From: Collinsella aerofaciens
Lineage (GTDB): Bacteria; Actinomycetota; Coriobacteriia; Coriobacteriales; Coriobacteriaceae
DNA length: 10,787 nt
Assembly: GCA_021641225.1 (NCBI GenBank)
Contig: JAJWXI010000052.1
Coordinates: forward strand, 1 to 10,787
Direction: 5' to 3'
Shown: positions 5,476 to 10,787 of the stretch, in pieces
Layout: the number at the start of each line of letters is the position of its first letter
Position numbering within the stretch: position 1 is the stretch's first letter
The notes under the pieces: generated by a model
What the model was told of the DNA's origin: nothing
The model's database searches: none
Seen by the model: the letters and a program-made list of their open reading frames with translations, nothing else
Made by a program: the position numbers and the translations under genes

Positions 5476-6576
5476 ATGCACAACAAGCGCGTGCTCGTCG
5501 CCATGAGCGGCGGCGTCGATTCCAGCGTGACCGCGTATCTGCTCAAAAGTCAGGGTTACGAATGTGTCGGTGCCACCATGCGCCTCACCTGCCCCGCGCC
5601 CGACCCCGCAACAGGTATGAGCAAAGTCGATCGCGACATCGCTGACGCGAAGGCCGTCGCCAAGCGCATTGGCATTCCCCACCATGTGCTCAACTTGCAG
5701 CAAACCTTCGACCGCAACGTAATCGAGCGCTTTGTGAACGCCTACCAGGAGGGGCTGACGCCCAACCCGTGCATTATCTGCAACCGCCACATTAAGTTTG
5801 GCGCGTTGCTGGATGCGGCGCTGAATATGGGCTGCGACTACATCGCCACGGGCCACTATGCCAAAACGAGCCAGGCGCCCGACGGCACCTGGCAGCTGCA
5901 TCGCGGCGAGGACCCCAAAAAGGACCAGAGTTACTTTTTGTATTCGCTCACGCAGGAGCGCCTGGCGCACACGATCTTTCCGCTGGCAGGCCTAGACAAA
6001 GAGCGCGACGTGCGCCGCATAGCCGCCGAGCAGGGCTTTACCAACGCCCAGAAGGCCGAAAGCGAGGACATCTGCTTTATTCCAGACGGCGACTACGCGG
6101 GCTATATCGAGCGCCGCTGCGGACATGCCGCTGCACCGGGCAACATCGTATGGCGCGACGGCAGCGTGGTTGGGCGCCACAACGGCGCGCTGCGCTACAC
6201 CATCGGCCAGCGTAAGGGCTTGGGCGTCGCGATGGCGCATCCCGTGTACGTAACGGGTGTCGACGCCGTCAACAACACCGTGCATCTGGGCGAGGCAGAG
6301 GACCTGACGGCCACGGCGCTCACGGCCAACGACTGGATTTGGAGCGCCCCTGCCGACCGCATGGAGGCAGAGCTCGATGCCGGCGGCATTCGCGTGGGCG
6401 CCAAGTACCGTTACCGTCAAAAGGACCAGGCGGCGACCCTTACACGTGGCGCCGACGGACAAATGCTGCTGACTTTTGACGAGCCGCAGCGAGCCATCGC
6501 CCCCGGCCAAGCCGTCGTTATCTACCGCGGCGACGTCGTCTTGGGCGGCGGCACGGTGACCGGCGCCATCAAATAA
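5476..6576 (+). CDS. mnmA: tRNA-specific 2-thiouridylase MnmA
   Basis: A 366-residue enzyme that adds sulfur to C2 of the wobble uridine in tRNA for Lys, Glu and Gln, using ATP and a persulfide relay. The PP-loop SGGVDSS (11-17) activates the tRNA base. The catalytic cysteines are C99 in NPC (97-99) and C200 in SEDICF (196-201), both present as in active MnmA. NRHIKFG (103-109), ATGHYAK (124-130) and KKDQSYFLY (148-156) are further family blocks. YTIGQRKGLG (241-250) begins the C-terminal domain region. Length matches the family. AAGGAG (5461-5466) lies 9 bases before the ATG. Sulfur is normally supplied by a cysteine desulfurase, which is not in this window. Being downstream of cysK is consistent with a sulfur-related neighbourhood. 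Confidence 0.97.
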   Translation: MHNKRVLVAMSGGVDSSVTAYLLKSQGYECVGATMRLTCPAPDPATGMSKVDRDIADAKAVAKRIGIPHHVLNLQQTFDRNVIERFVNAYQEGLTPNPCIICNRHIKFGALLDAALNMGCDYIATGHYAKTSQAPDGTWQLHRGEDPKKDQSYFLYSLTQERLAHTIFPLAGLDKERDVRRIAAEQGFTNAQKAESEDICFIPDGDYAGYIERRCGHAAAPGNIVWRDGSVVGRHNGALRYTIGQRKGLGVAMAHPVYVTGVDAVNNTVHLGEAEDLTATALTANDWIWSAPADRMEAELDAGGIRVGAKYRYRQKDQAATLTRGADGQMLLTFDEPQRAIAPGQAVVIYRGDVVLGGGTVTGAIK

Positions 6577-6595
6577 CAGCGCCCTGCCACCATCC

Positions 6596-6678
6596 CCTCT
6601 CTAACTTGCGGTGAAATAGGGACTGTTTAAGCGTTTAAAACCGCCAAACAGTCCCTATTTCACCGCAACTTTGAGAGG
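6596..6678. repeat. 83-bp near-perfect palindromic element after mnmA
   Basis: Two 23-bp arms (6606-6628 and 6646-6668) are exact reverse complements around a 17-base loop. Each holds GGTGAAATAGGGACTGTTT or its complement. Outside them, after 4-base unpaired stretches, CCTCTC (6596-6601) pairs with GAGAGG (6673-6678). It begins 19 bases after the mnmA stop. There is no long T-tract, so it is more than an ordinary terminator, though it may also terminate mnmA. Arm length and perfection suggest a REP- or MITE-like mobile palindrome. Confidence 0.85.
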
Positions 6679-6680
6679 AC

Positions 6681-6714
6681 GGCCTCGGTCGGCACTATTG
6701 TGTCAGCCGAGGCC
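6681..6714 (-). terminator. Hairpin after the M42 peptidase gene, probable terminator
   Basis: GGCCTCGG (6681-6688) and CCGAGGCC (6707-6714) form a perfect 8-bp stem beginning 9 bases past the peptidase stop, with further partial pairing inside the 18-base loop. The following minus-strand bases are not T-rich, so termination strength is uncertain. It is nearly adjacent to the 83-bp palindrome, and the two lie between converging genes. Confidence 0.5.
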
Positions 6715-6723
6715 GCTGCATCG

Positions 6724-7767
6724 TTAGCGCTGGACGTAGGCGCGGACGAGCTCGTAGGTGTTGCGCACACCGTCGATGTGGCTGCGCTCGTAGTTGTGGC
6801 TCGCGTACACGCCGGGGCCGATCAGACCATGGCGAATGTCGTAGCCGGCCGAGAGCGTGGCCTCGACGTCGGAGCCGTAGTGCGGGTACACATCGATGGC
6901 GTAATCGAGCTCCAGCTCGCGCGCGATGTTGGACAGTGTGGTCACCAGATCGTAGTTGTAGGGGCCGCCCGAATCCTTGGCGCAAATCGACACCATGCGC
7001 TCGGTGCAGCCAAGGTCATCGCCCACGCAGCCCATGTCCACGCTGATCATCTCGCGCGTGTCGGCCGGCACAAAGGCACCGCCGTGGCCGACCTCCTCGT
7101 ACACCGTAAAGAGCAGCGATACCTTGCGCGAAAGCGTCACCTCGCCGTCGGCAACGACGCGGGCCAAACCAAGCAGAATCGACGCGGACAGTTTGTCATC
7201 CAAGAAGCGGCTCTTGATGTAGCCGCTCTCCGTCACCGTGGTACGCGGATCCATAGCGATGATGTCGCCAGTCTGAATGCCCAGCTCAAGCACATCATCC
7301 TTGCTGTCGACATTCTCATCGAGCAGGATCTCCATGTTCTTCTCGATGGTCTTGACCGGCTCATCGGCCACATGCGCCGAAGGCTCGGTGTTGAGGACCA
7401 CGCCTGTGTACACATTGCCGTCACGCGTGTAGACGGTGCAGTTCTCGCCATCGGCCGTAGACCACTGATGCCCGCCGAGGGTCGTGGGGCGCAGGCGACC
7501 ATTGTCCTTGATGGAGCGCACCATGGCGCCCAGGGTATCGACATGGCTCGCCAACACCAGCGGCTCGCCCTCGCCGCCAAGCTCAACGAGCACGTTACCC
7601 TTATTAGAACGCTCGGGCCCAAACCCCATATCGCGCAGGGTCTCCATCAGATAATCAGTCGCCGCACGGGTATAGCCCGTAGGCGAAGCAATCGAGGTAA
7701 GCGCCTTCAACTGGTCAGTAATATAGGAGAGCGTCTCCTCTAGAGAAGCATCAACATTAGAAGCCAT
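6724..7767 (-). CDS. M42-family metallopeptidase (glutamyl aminopeptidase / endoglucanase-like)
   Basis: A 347-residue cytoplasmic dinuclear-metal aminopeptidase of family M42. Numbered from the chosen start: SPTG (28-31); HVDT with ligand H75 and D77; LDDKLSA with the bridging aspartate at D190; YEEVGHGG with E224 as general base and E225 as ligand; VDMG with D244; and ERSHIDG with H330. The metal and catalytic set therefore appears complete. Two in-frame ATGs lie 6 bases apart (7773 and 7767). GGAAGG abuts the first with no spacing but is 6 bases before the second, so 7767 is preferred. M42 enzymes trim N-terminal residues from peptides and often form dodecameric shells; substrate cannot be read from sequence. 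It is a single gene with a candidate -10 at 7804-7809. Confidence 0.93.
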   Translation of the reverse strand: MASNVDASLEETLSYITDQLKALTSIASPTGYTRAATDYLMETLRDMGFGPERSNKGNVLVELGGEGEPLVLASHVDTLGAMVRSIKDNGRLRPTTLGGHQWSTADGENCTVYTRDGNVYTGVVLNTEPSAHVADEPVKTIEKNMEILLDENVDSKDDVLELGIQTGDIIAMDPRTTVTESGYIKSRFLDDKLSASILLGLARVVADGEVTLSRKVSLLFTVYEEVGHGGAFVPADTREMISVDMGCVGDDLGCTERMVSICAKDSGGPYNYDLVTTLSNIARELELDYAIDVYPHYGSDVEATLSAGYDIRHGLIGPGVYASHNYERSHIDGVRNTYELVRAYVQR

Positions 7768-7803
7768 ATGCATCCTTCCAAGTAAAACTAAGACCGAGTC
7801 CCG

Positions 7804-7809
7804 ATTTTA
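7804..7809 (-). promoter_or_regulatory. Candidate -10 box of the M42 peptidase gene
   Basis: Minus-strand TAAAAT (5/6 match to TATAAT) would start transcription near 7797, about 30 bases before the ATG. No good -35 lies at 16-18 bases, so this is weak. Confidence 0.3.
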
Positions 7810-7813
7810 ACCG

Positions 7814-7883
7814 TTCTGCACGTGCAATGCCCCAGGAGCCGAACCGCCTCCAGACGTCCCCGCACCGGTTTTCTGCACGCGCA
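7814..7883. repeat. Two copies of TTCTGCACGYGCA, 57 bp apart
   Basis: TTCTGCACGTGCA (7814-7826) and TTCTGCACGCGCA (7871-7883) differ by one base. The first contains the perfect palindrome TGCACGTGCA. They flank the presumed -35 and upstream region of the M42 gene promoter, so they could be paired operator sites; chance is possible. Confidence 0.4.
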
Positions 7884-7977
7884 CGGTTTACAATCCCAAT
7901 CTTGCATAAATCCTATCGGTATCTGCATAGAAATGAGGCATCTTTTTGCTTCGTCTCAGGGTACCCCACCTTTGATC

Positions 7978-8213
7978 GTGCAAAAAACGGAGTATTCAGC
8001 ACCGTGGGCCCCAACGGCCCCATCACAACCGACATAACGACGTAGTTACAGCAGTGTTGCAGGCCGGCGCAAACCAAAAACGCGGCGACAGCCATCTCCA
8101 CCCATCGATAGCCCGCCCACAAGGACTGTCGATGGGCGCCGCGGGCCACTACGGCCCATTCACAACGTTATGCATTTTTCAGAGCTTGCTGAATACTCCC
8201 AAAAATGCACGCT
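7978..8213. repeat. Compound intergenic repeat: 13-bp inverted arms and 28-bp direct repeats
   Basis: GGAGTATTCAGCA (7989-8001) has an exact reverse complement at 8187-8199. Both are bordered outside by six or seven A/T-rich-tract bases and TGCAC or its complement. A 28-bp direct repeat (8002-8029 and 8139-8166), matching at about 23 of 28 positions, contains in each copy the hairpin GGGCC-N5-GGCCC (8006-8020 and 8143-8157) with a different loop, followed by TCACAAC. Around the right-hand 13-bp arm, TGCATTTTT (8171-8179) and AAAAATGCA (8201-8209) form a further perfect 9-bp stem. This looks like two related copies of a dispersed palindromic element, not chance. Confidence 0.7.
8101..8136. repeat. 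Hairpin within the compound repeat
   Basis: CCCATCGATAG (8101-8111) pairs with CTGTCGATGGG (8126-8136): 11 bp with one T-G wobble and a 14-base loop. No T-tract follows on either strand. It lies just left of the second 28-bp direct repeat. Confidence 0.6.
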
Positions 8214-8285
8214 GGGAAGTGCGCCACCTATCCGCAGCGGACAGCATGCCTTGGTTTTGCCCATATCGGGGCATCGGCGCGGCAC

Positions 8286-8321
8286 AAAAAGCCCCCGCCG
8301 CACGAACTGCGCAGCGGGGGC
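8286..8321 (-). terminator. Rho-independent terminator of fucO
   Basis: On the minus strand GCCCCCGC and GCGGGGGC (plus-strand 8314-8321 and 8291-8298) form an 8-bp GC stem that extends by about four more pairs, followed by TTTTT (A-run 8286-8290). It lies 57 bases after the fucO stop. Confidence 0.92.
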
Positions 8322-8378
8322 TTCCGACATGTCCGAGGACGATTGTGGGGCTAACGGGCAGGGGCCCGCCGAACCAAG

Positions 8379-9545
8379 CTAGGCAGCCGGGCAGATCTTC
8401 TTGAAGAGCTCGATGACGTCGTCGAGCGTCGCCTCGCGCGGGTTGCCCGGGAAGCAGGCGTCGGCCATGGCGTCCTTGGCCAGGACCTCGATCTCGTCGG
8501 CCTTCATGGCCTCGCAGACGTGCGGGATGTTCACGTCGGCAGAGAGCTGCTTGACGGCGGCGATGGCGGCATCGGCGGCCTCGTCGGTGCTCATGCCCGT
8601 GGTGTCAACGCCCATGGCGACGGCAACCTTGGCCAGACGCTCGGCGCAAACCGGCTTGTTGAACTCCATGGCGATCGGCAGCAGCATGGCGCAAGCGACG
8701 CCGTGCGGGGTGTCGTAGTGAGCGGACAGGGTGTGAGCCATGGCGTGGTCGATGCCCAGGCCAACGTTGGAGAAGCCCATGCCGGCGACATACTGACCAA
8801 GAGCCATGCCCTCACGGCCGGAGCCGGGCTGGCCGGACTTGGCCTCGGCGACGGAGTCGCGCAGGTTCTCGCTGATCAGCTTAATGGCCTCAAAGTGGAA
8901 CATGTCGGAGAGCTCCCAGGCGCCCTTGGTGGTGTAGCCCTCGATGGCGTGGGTCAGAGCGTCCATGCCGGTGGAGGCGGTCAGGCCGGCGGGCATGGAA
9001 GCCATCATGTCGGGGTCGACGACAGCGACCTCGGGGGCGTCGTTGGTGTCGACGCACACGAACTTGCGGACCTTCTCGGGGTCGGTGATGACGTAGTTGA
9101 TGGTCACCTCAGCAGCGGTACCGGCGGTCGTCGGCACGGCGATGGTGAACACGGCGTGGTTCTTGGTGGGAGCAACGCCCTCGAGGCTACGGACATCGGC
9201 GAACTCGGGGTTGTTGATGATGATGCCAATGGCCTTAGCGGTGTCCATGGAGGAGCCGCCACCGATGGTCACGATAGCGTCAGCCTCGGCGGCCTTGAAG
9301 GCCTCGACGCCGTCCTTGACGTTCTGGATGGTGGGGTTGGGCTTGATCTCGGAGTAGAGGCTCCAAGCGATGCCGGCGGCGTCGAGCTCGTCGGTCACCT
9401 TAGCGGTAACGCCAAACTTAACCAGATCGGGATCGGAGCAGACGAAGATCTTCTTGTAGCCGCGACGCTGGAGCTCGCCGGGGATCTCCTTGATGGCGCC
9501 GGAACCATGATAAGAGATGGTATTGAGAACGAAACGATTAGCCAT
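8379..9545 (-). CDS. fucO: Lactaldehyde reductase (1,2-propanediol oxidoreductase) FucO
   Basis: A 388-residue iron-containing (group III) alcohol dehydrogenase that very closely resembles E. coli FucO, which reduces L-lactaldehyde to 1,2-propanediol with NADH in fucose and rhamnose fermentation. Shared blocks include NNPEFADVRSLEG, PTTAGTAAEVTINYVITD (138-155), GMDALTHAIEGY and ALGQYVAGMGFSNVGLG. GGGSSMD (95-101) is the dinucleotide-binding turn. Predicted metal ligands are D195, H199, H267 and H281, all present. The start at 9545 (MANRF, as in FucO) is preferred over an upstream in-frame ATG at 9587 because GGGAGG lies 6-7 bases ahead and FucO has 382-383 residues. It has its own terminator, and no fucose or rhamnose genes are adjacent. 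Another lactaldehyde- or alcohol-type substrate cannot be excluded. Confidence 0.93.
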   Translation of the reverse strand: MANRFVLNTISYHGSGAIKEIPGELQRRGYKKIFVCSDPDLVKFGVTAKVTDELDAAGIAWSLYSEIKPNPTIQNVKDGVEAFKAAEADAIVTIGGGSSMDTAKAIGIIINNPEFADVRSLEGVAPTKNHAVFTIAVPTTAGTAAEVTINYVITDPEKVRKFVCVDTNDAPEVAVVDPDMMASMPAGLTASTGMDALTHAIEGYTTKGAWELSDMFHFEAIKLISENLRDSVAEAKSGQPGSGREGMALGQYVAGMGFSNVGLGIDHAMAHTLSAHYDTPHGVACAMLLPIAMEFNKPVCAERLAKVAVAMGVDTTGMSTDEAADAAIAAVKQLSADVNIPHVCEAMKADEIEVLAKDAMADACFPGNPREATLDDVIELFKKICPAA

Positions 9546-9604
9546 TGATAGCCTCCCATCGTGTGCGGGGCACCCATTACGCCCCACGCTATGAGTCCCA
9601 TCCT

Positions 9605-9655
9605 AACGCTTTTGAAACAAAAAACACGTGAGAACGTCAAAATTGTTAAAGCGTT
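9605..9655 (-). promoter_or_regulatory. Inverted AACGCTTT sites upstream of fucO
   Basis: AACGCTTT (9605-9612) and AAAGCGTT (9648-9655) are exact inverted copies with centres 43 bp apart; each also carries a nearby GAAAC/GTTTC. Minus-strand TTGACG (plus-strand 9634-9639) lies between them as a possible -35, but no convincing -10 follows at the right distance. Two spaced sites of this kind suit a looping repressor or paired activator sites. No regulator is encoded nearby. Confidence 0.4.
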
Positions 9656-9671
9656 TCAACAGAAGGCGAAA

Positions 9672-9705
9672 TACAAGGCGCCAAAGGGATGGTCCCCTTG
9701 GCGCC
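9672..9705 (-). terminator. Terminator of the YoaK-family gene
   Basis: On the minus strand GGCGCCAAGGGG and CCCTTTGGCGCC (plus-strand 9694-9705 and 9677-9688) form a 12-bp stem with one wobble and a 5-base loop, followed by TTGTATTT. It begins 5 bases past the stop codon and separates this gene from fucO. Confidence 0.85.
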
Positions 9706-9710
9706 TTCCG

Positions 9711-10427
9711 CTACTTTTGGCAGCCTTCCTTCCAGGCCTCTGCCGCGCACTTCCAACGGAAGCGCAAATCGCGCTCGCGGTCGATAAACATGATGGCAAA
9801 CGCGACAAACAGCAGCACGCTCGCCACGGCGATGGCGTGCAGGCCCATCCGCTCAATACACCAGTTGCCCAGCACGGCGCCAAACACAAAGGTAAAGATC
9901 ACGCCAAAGTACAGCAGGCCGTTTTCCAAAAAGCCGCGCTTGTGGGTGATGATGTAGTCGTCCACGTTTTGCAGCGCATTGCGCAGGTTGCCGATGCACA
10001 TGGTCGTGGCGATGCCGTGACCATGTATCTTGCGGAAGCTCTCGACCTGCATGCCGCAGGCAAACGAGGTGAGGCAGTTGGCGAGCAGGTTGTAACCGCC
10101 ACCGGGGATAAAGCTCACGCCCAGCAAGATGACCGCCTCGAAGAATACCGTCACCTGACGCCAGTGAATCACGCTGCCAAACCGCTCGTGCACCAGGTCG
10201 GCAAGCATGATACCCACGGCAAACGACACCACGGGGAAGAAGTAGCGACCCGCGAGCGCCCAGTTACCCTCCGAGATGCTCACGCCCACGAGCAGGATGT
10301 TGCCCGTCTGCGCGTTGGCAAAAACATGATCGCGGCCCACGTACGAATACACATCCATAAAGCCACCGGCGAGCGCCAAGATGATGCCCAGCTCGATGGA
10401 CTCCGATATCTGTTTGGCACGCTGCAT
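9711..10427 (-). CDS. YoaK / DUF1275 family membrane protein
   Basis: A 238-residue integral membrane protein of the YoaK (DUF1275) family, with the expected length of about 220-240. The family motif is AGGFMDVYSYVGRDHVFANA (20-39) followed by QTGNIL (40-45). GMQVESFRK (125-133) and the TTMCIGNLRN region (141-150) are further conserved blocks. About six membrane segments are visible at roughly 11-28, 62-80, 92-108, 111-128, 171-190 and 196-215. The start at 10427 is chosen because AAGGAGG lies about 10 bases upstream and the family begins here; upstream ATGs up to 10661 would add 78 residues unlike the family. Function is unknown, though transport has been proposed for the family. A possible minus-strand -10 (TACAGT, plus-strand 10491-10496) lies upstream. 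Transcribed alone. Confidence 0.9.
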   Translation of the reverse strand: MQRAKQISESIELGIILALAGGFMDVYSYVGRDHVFANAQTGNILLVGVSISEGNWALAGRYFFPVVSFAVGIMLADLVHERFGSVIHWRQVTVFFEAVILLGVSFIPGGGYNLLANCLTSFACGMQVESFRKIHGHGIATTMCIGNLRNALQNVDDYIITHKRGFLENGLLYFGVIFTFVFGAVLGNWCIERMGLHAIAVASVLLFVAFAIMFIDRERDLRFRWKCAAEAWKEGCQK

Positions 10428-10608
10428 CGTCGTGCGTCCTCCTTGTTGACGACCCTCTCGTGCGTTGGCGGACACATAGCCGCCGTTCATACTGTAACCC
10501 ATTGACAACACGGCATGTCCGCGAGACGGCCCCTTCAGCGCAGGGATACACAGTCTGGAAACAAACTGCCATCGCATCGACGCACCGATCCACCAGCTCA
10601 TGTACTCC

Positions 10609-10643
10609 ACCAGTCTTTTTAGCCCCGTCCCAAAAAGACTGGT
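10609..10643. repeat. Perfect 12-bp inverted repeat overlapping a promoter region
   Basis: ACCAGTCTTTTT (10609-10620) and AAAAAGACTGGT (10632-10643) are exact reverse complements around AGCCCCGTCCC. The right arm touches the -10 of the next gene and the left arm covers its -35 area. Read as minus-strand RNA there is no T-tract after the stem. It could be an operator or one more palindromic intergenic repeat with a GTCCC core. Confidence 0.65.
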
Positions 10644-10649
10644 TACAAT
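10644..10649 (+). promoter_or_regulatory. Candidate -10 box for the gene at 10681
   Basis: TACAAT matches 5/6 of the -10 consensus and is the same hexamer as proposed for mnmA. Transcription would start near 10656, about 25 bases before the GTG. No clear -35 is present, because that position is occupied by the inverted repeat. Confidence 0.45.
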
Positions 10650-10680
10650 TACGTGCAGCATACAGACATCGGGAGGGATC

Positions 10681-10787
10681 GTGGCAAAAAAGCCTCAGCA
10701 CGCTCAGAACAATCAGCGCAGCCAGCAGGGCAAGCAAGGTCAGCAGCAAAAGCGCGGAGGCAAGGCGCAGGCCACGGCCACCCAGAC
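10681..10787 (+). CDS. Start of a Gln/Lys-rich protein (truncated by window edge)
   Basis: GTG at 10681 opens a frame that stays open to the edge (35 complete codons). GGGAGG (10671-10676) lies 4 bases upstream and a candidate -10 at 10644. The visible N-terminus is strongly basic and Gln-rich with no hydrophobic stretch: MAKKPQHAQNNQRSQQGK, then further Gln, Lys, Gly and Ala. Such tails are often disordered leaders of nucleic-acid-binding or membrane-anchored proteins, but the domain that follows is outside the window, so I assign no function. Confidence 0.7.
   Translation, partial: MAKKPQHAQNNQRSQQGKQGQQQKRGGKAQATATQ

Larger units (their letters stand above)
7768..8378. other. 611-base gene-free region between the M42 gene and fucO
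   Basis: I see no credible gene here. Open frames of 70-116 codons on both strands have no recognisable domain and overlap the repeats and hairpins. The stretch holds a possible promoter for the peptidase gene, two TTCTGCACGYGCA copies, a compound inverted/direct repeat (7978-8213), a separate hairpin (8101-8136) and the fucO terminator (8286-8321). From 8214 to 8285 I see nothing specific. Confidence 0.6.

Noticed and set aside
6700..7743. 347-codon open frame antisense to the M42 peptidase
   Set aside because: It mirrors the peptidase coding sequence, contains no family motif, and runs through the hairpin after the peptidase gene.
7913..8149. 78-codon minus-strand open frame in the fucO-M42 gap
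   Set aside because: It crosses the repeated GGGCC hairpins and TATTCAGCA repeat, has no good ribosome site, and is better explained as translation of repeat DNA.
8520..9548. 342-codon open frame antisense to fucO
   Set aside because: It is Gly/Val/Asp-rich low-complexity translation opposite a gene with full FucO motifs.

Overview
The window looks like chromosomal DNA of a GC-rich gut actinobacterium of the class Coriobacteriia, most likely Collinsella or a close relative. That placement is inferred from base composition, protein style and gene content; no rRNA or other marker gene is present to prove it. No tRNA, rRNA, CRISPR array, transposase, integrase or prophage block was seen.

Layout. 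Positions 1-2385 (minus strand) hold the first 795 codons of a large AddB/RexB-like recombination nuclease that runs off the left edge. Next come a small TrpR-like YerC regulator (2543-2842, minus) with its own terminator and a four-helix membrane protein of the DUF360/phage-holin superfamily IV type (3165-3530, plus). A sulfur-related block follows: a four-cysteine Rrf2/IscR-type regulator (3674-4102, minus), divergent from cysK (4356-5294, plus), then mnmA (5476-6576, plus). The right half holds an M42 metallopeptidase (6724-7767, minus), a 611-base gene-free stretch rich in inverted repeats, fucO lactaldehyde reductase (8379-9545, minus) and a YoaK/DUF1275 membrane protein (9711-10427, minus). 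The start of a Gln/Lys-rich protein (10681 onward, plus) is cut by the right edge.

How the genes fit together. The Rrf2 regulator, CysK and MnmA make a plausible sulfur-handling neighbourhood: CysK makes cysteine, cysteine sulfur feeds tRNA 2-thiolation by MnmA, and an Fe-S type Rrf2 protein is placed to sense iron-sulfur or cysteine status and act on cysK. FucO reduces the lactaldehyde made from fucose or rhamnose to 1,2-propanediol during anaerobic growth. The remaining genes look like separate single-gene transcription units.

The most interesting material is non-coding. The cysK leader holds nested perfect inverted repeats that could form a structured RNA. A terminator-like hairpin with a T-tract sits directly at the predicted mnmA transcription start. 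An 83-bp near-perfect palindrome follows mnmA. The gap between the peptidase gene and fucO carries two related, partly inverted copies of a compound repeat. No clear new multi-gene system was found.
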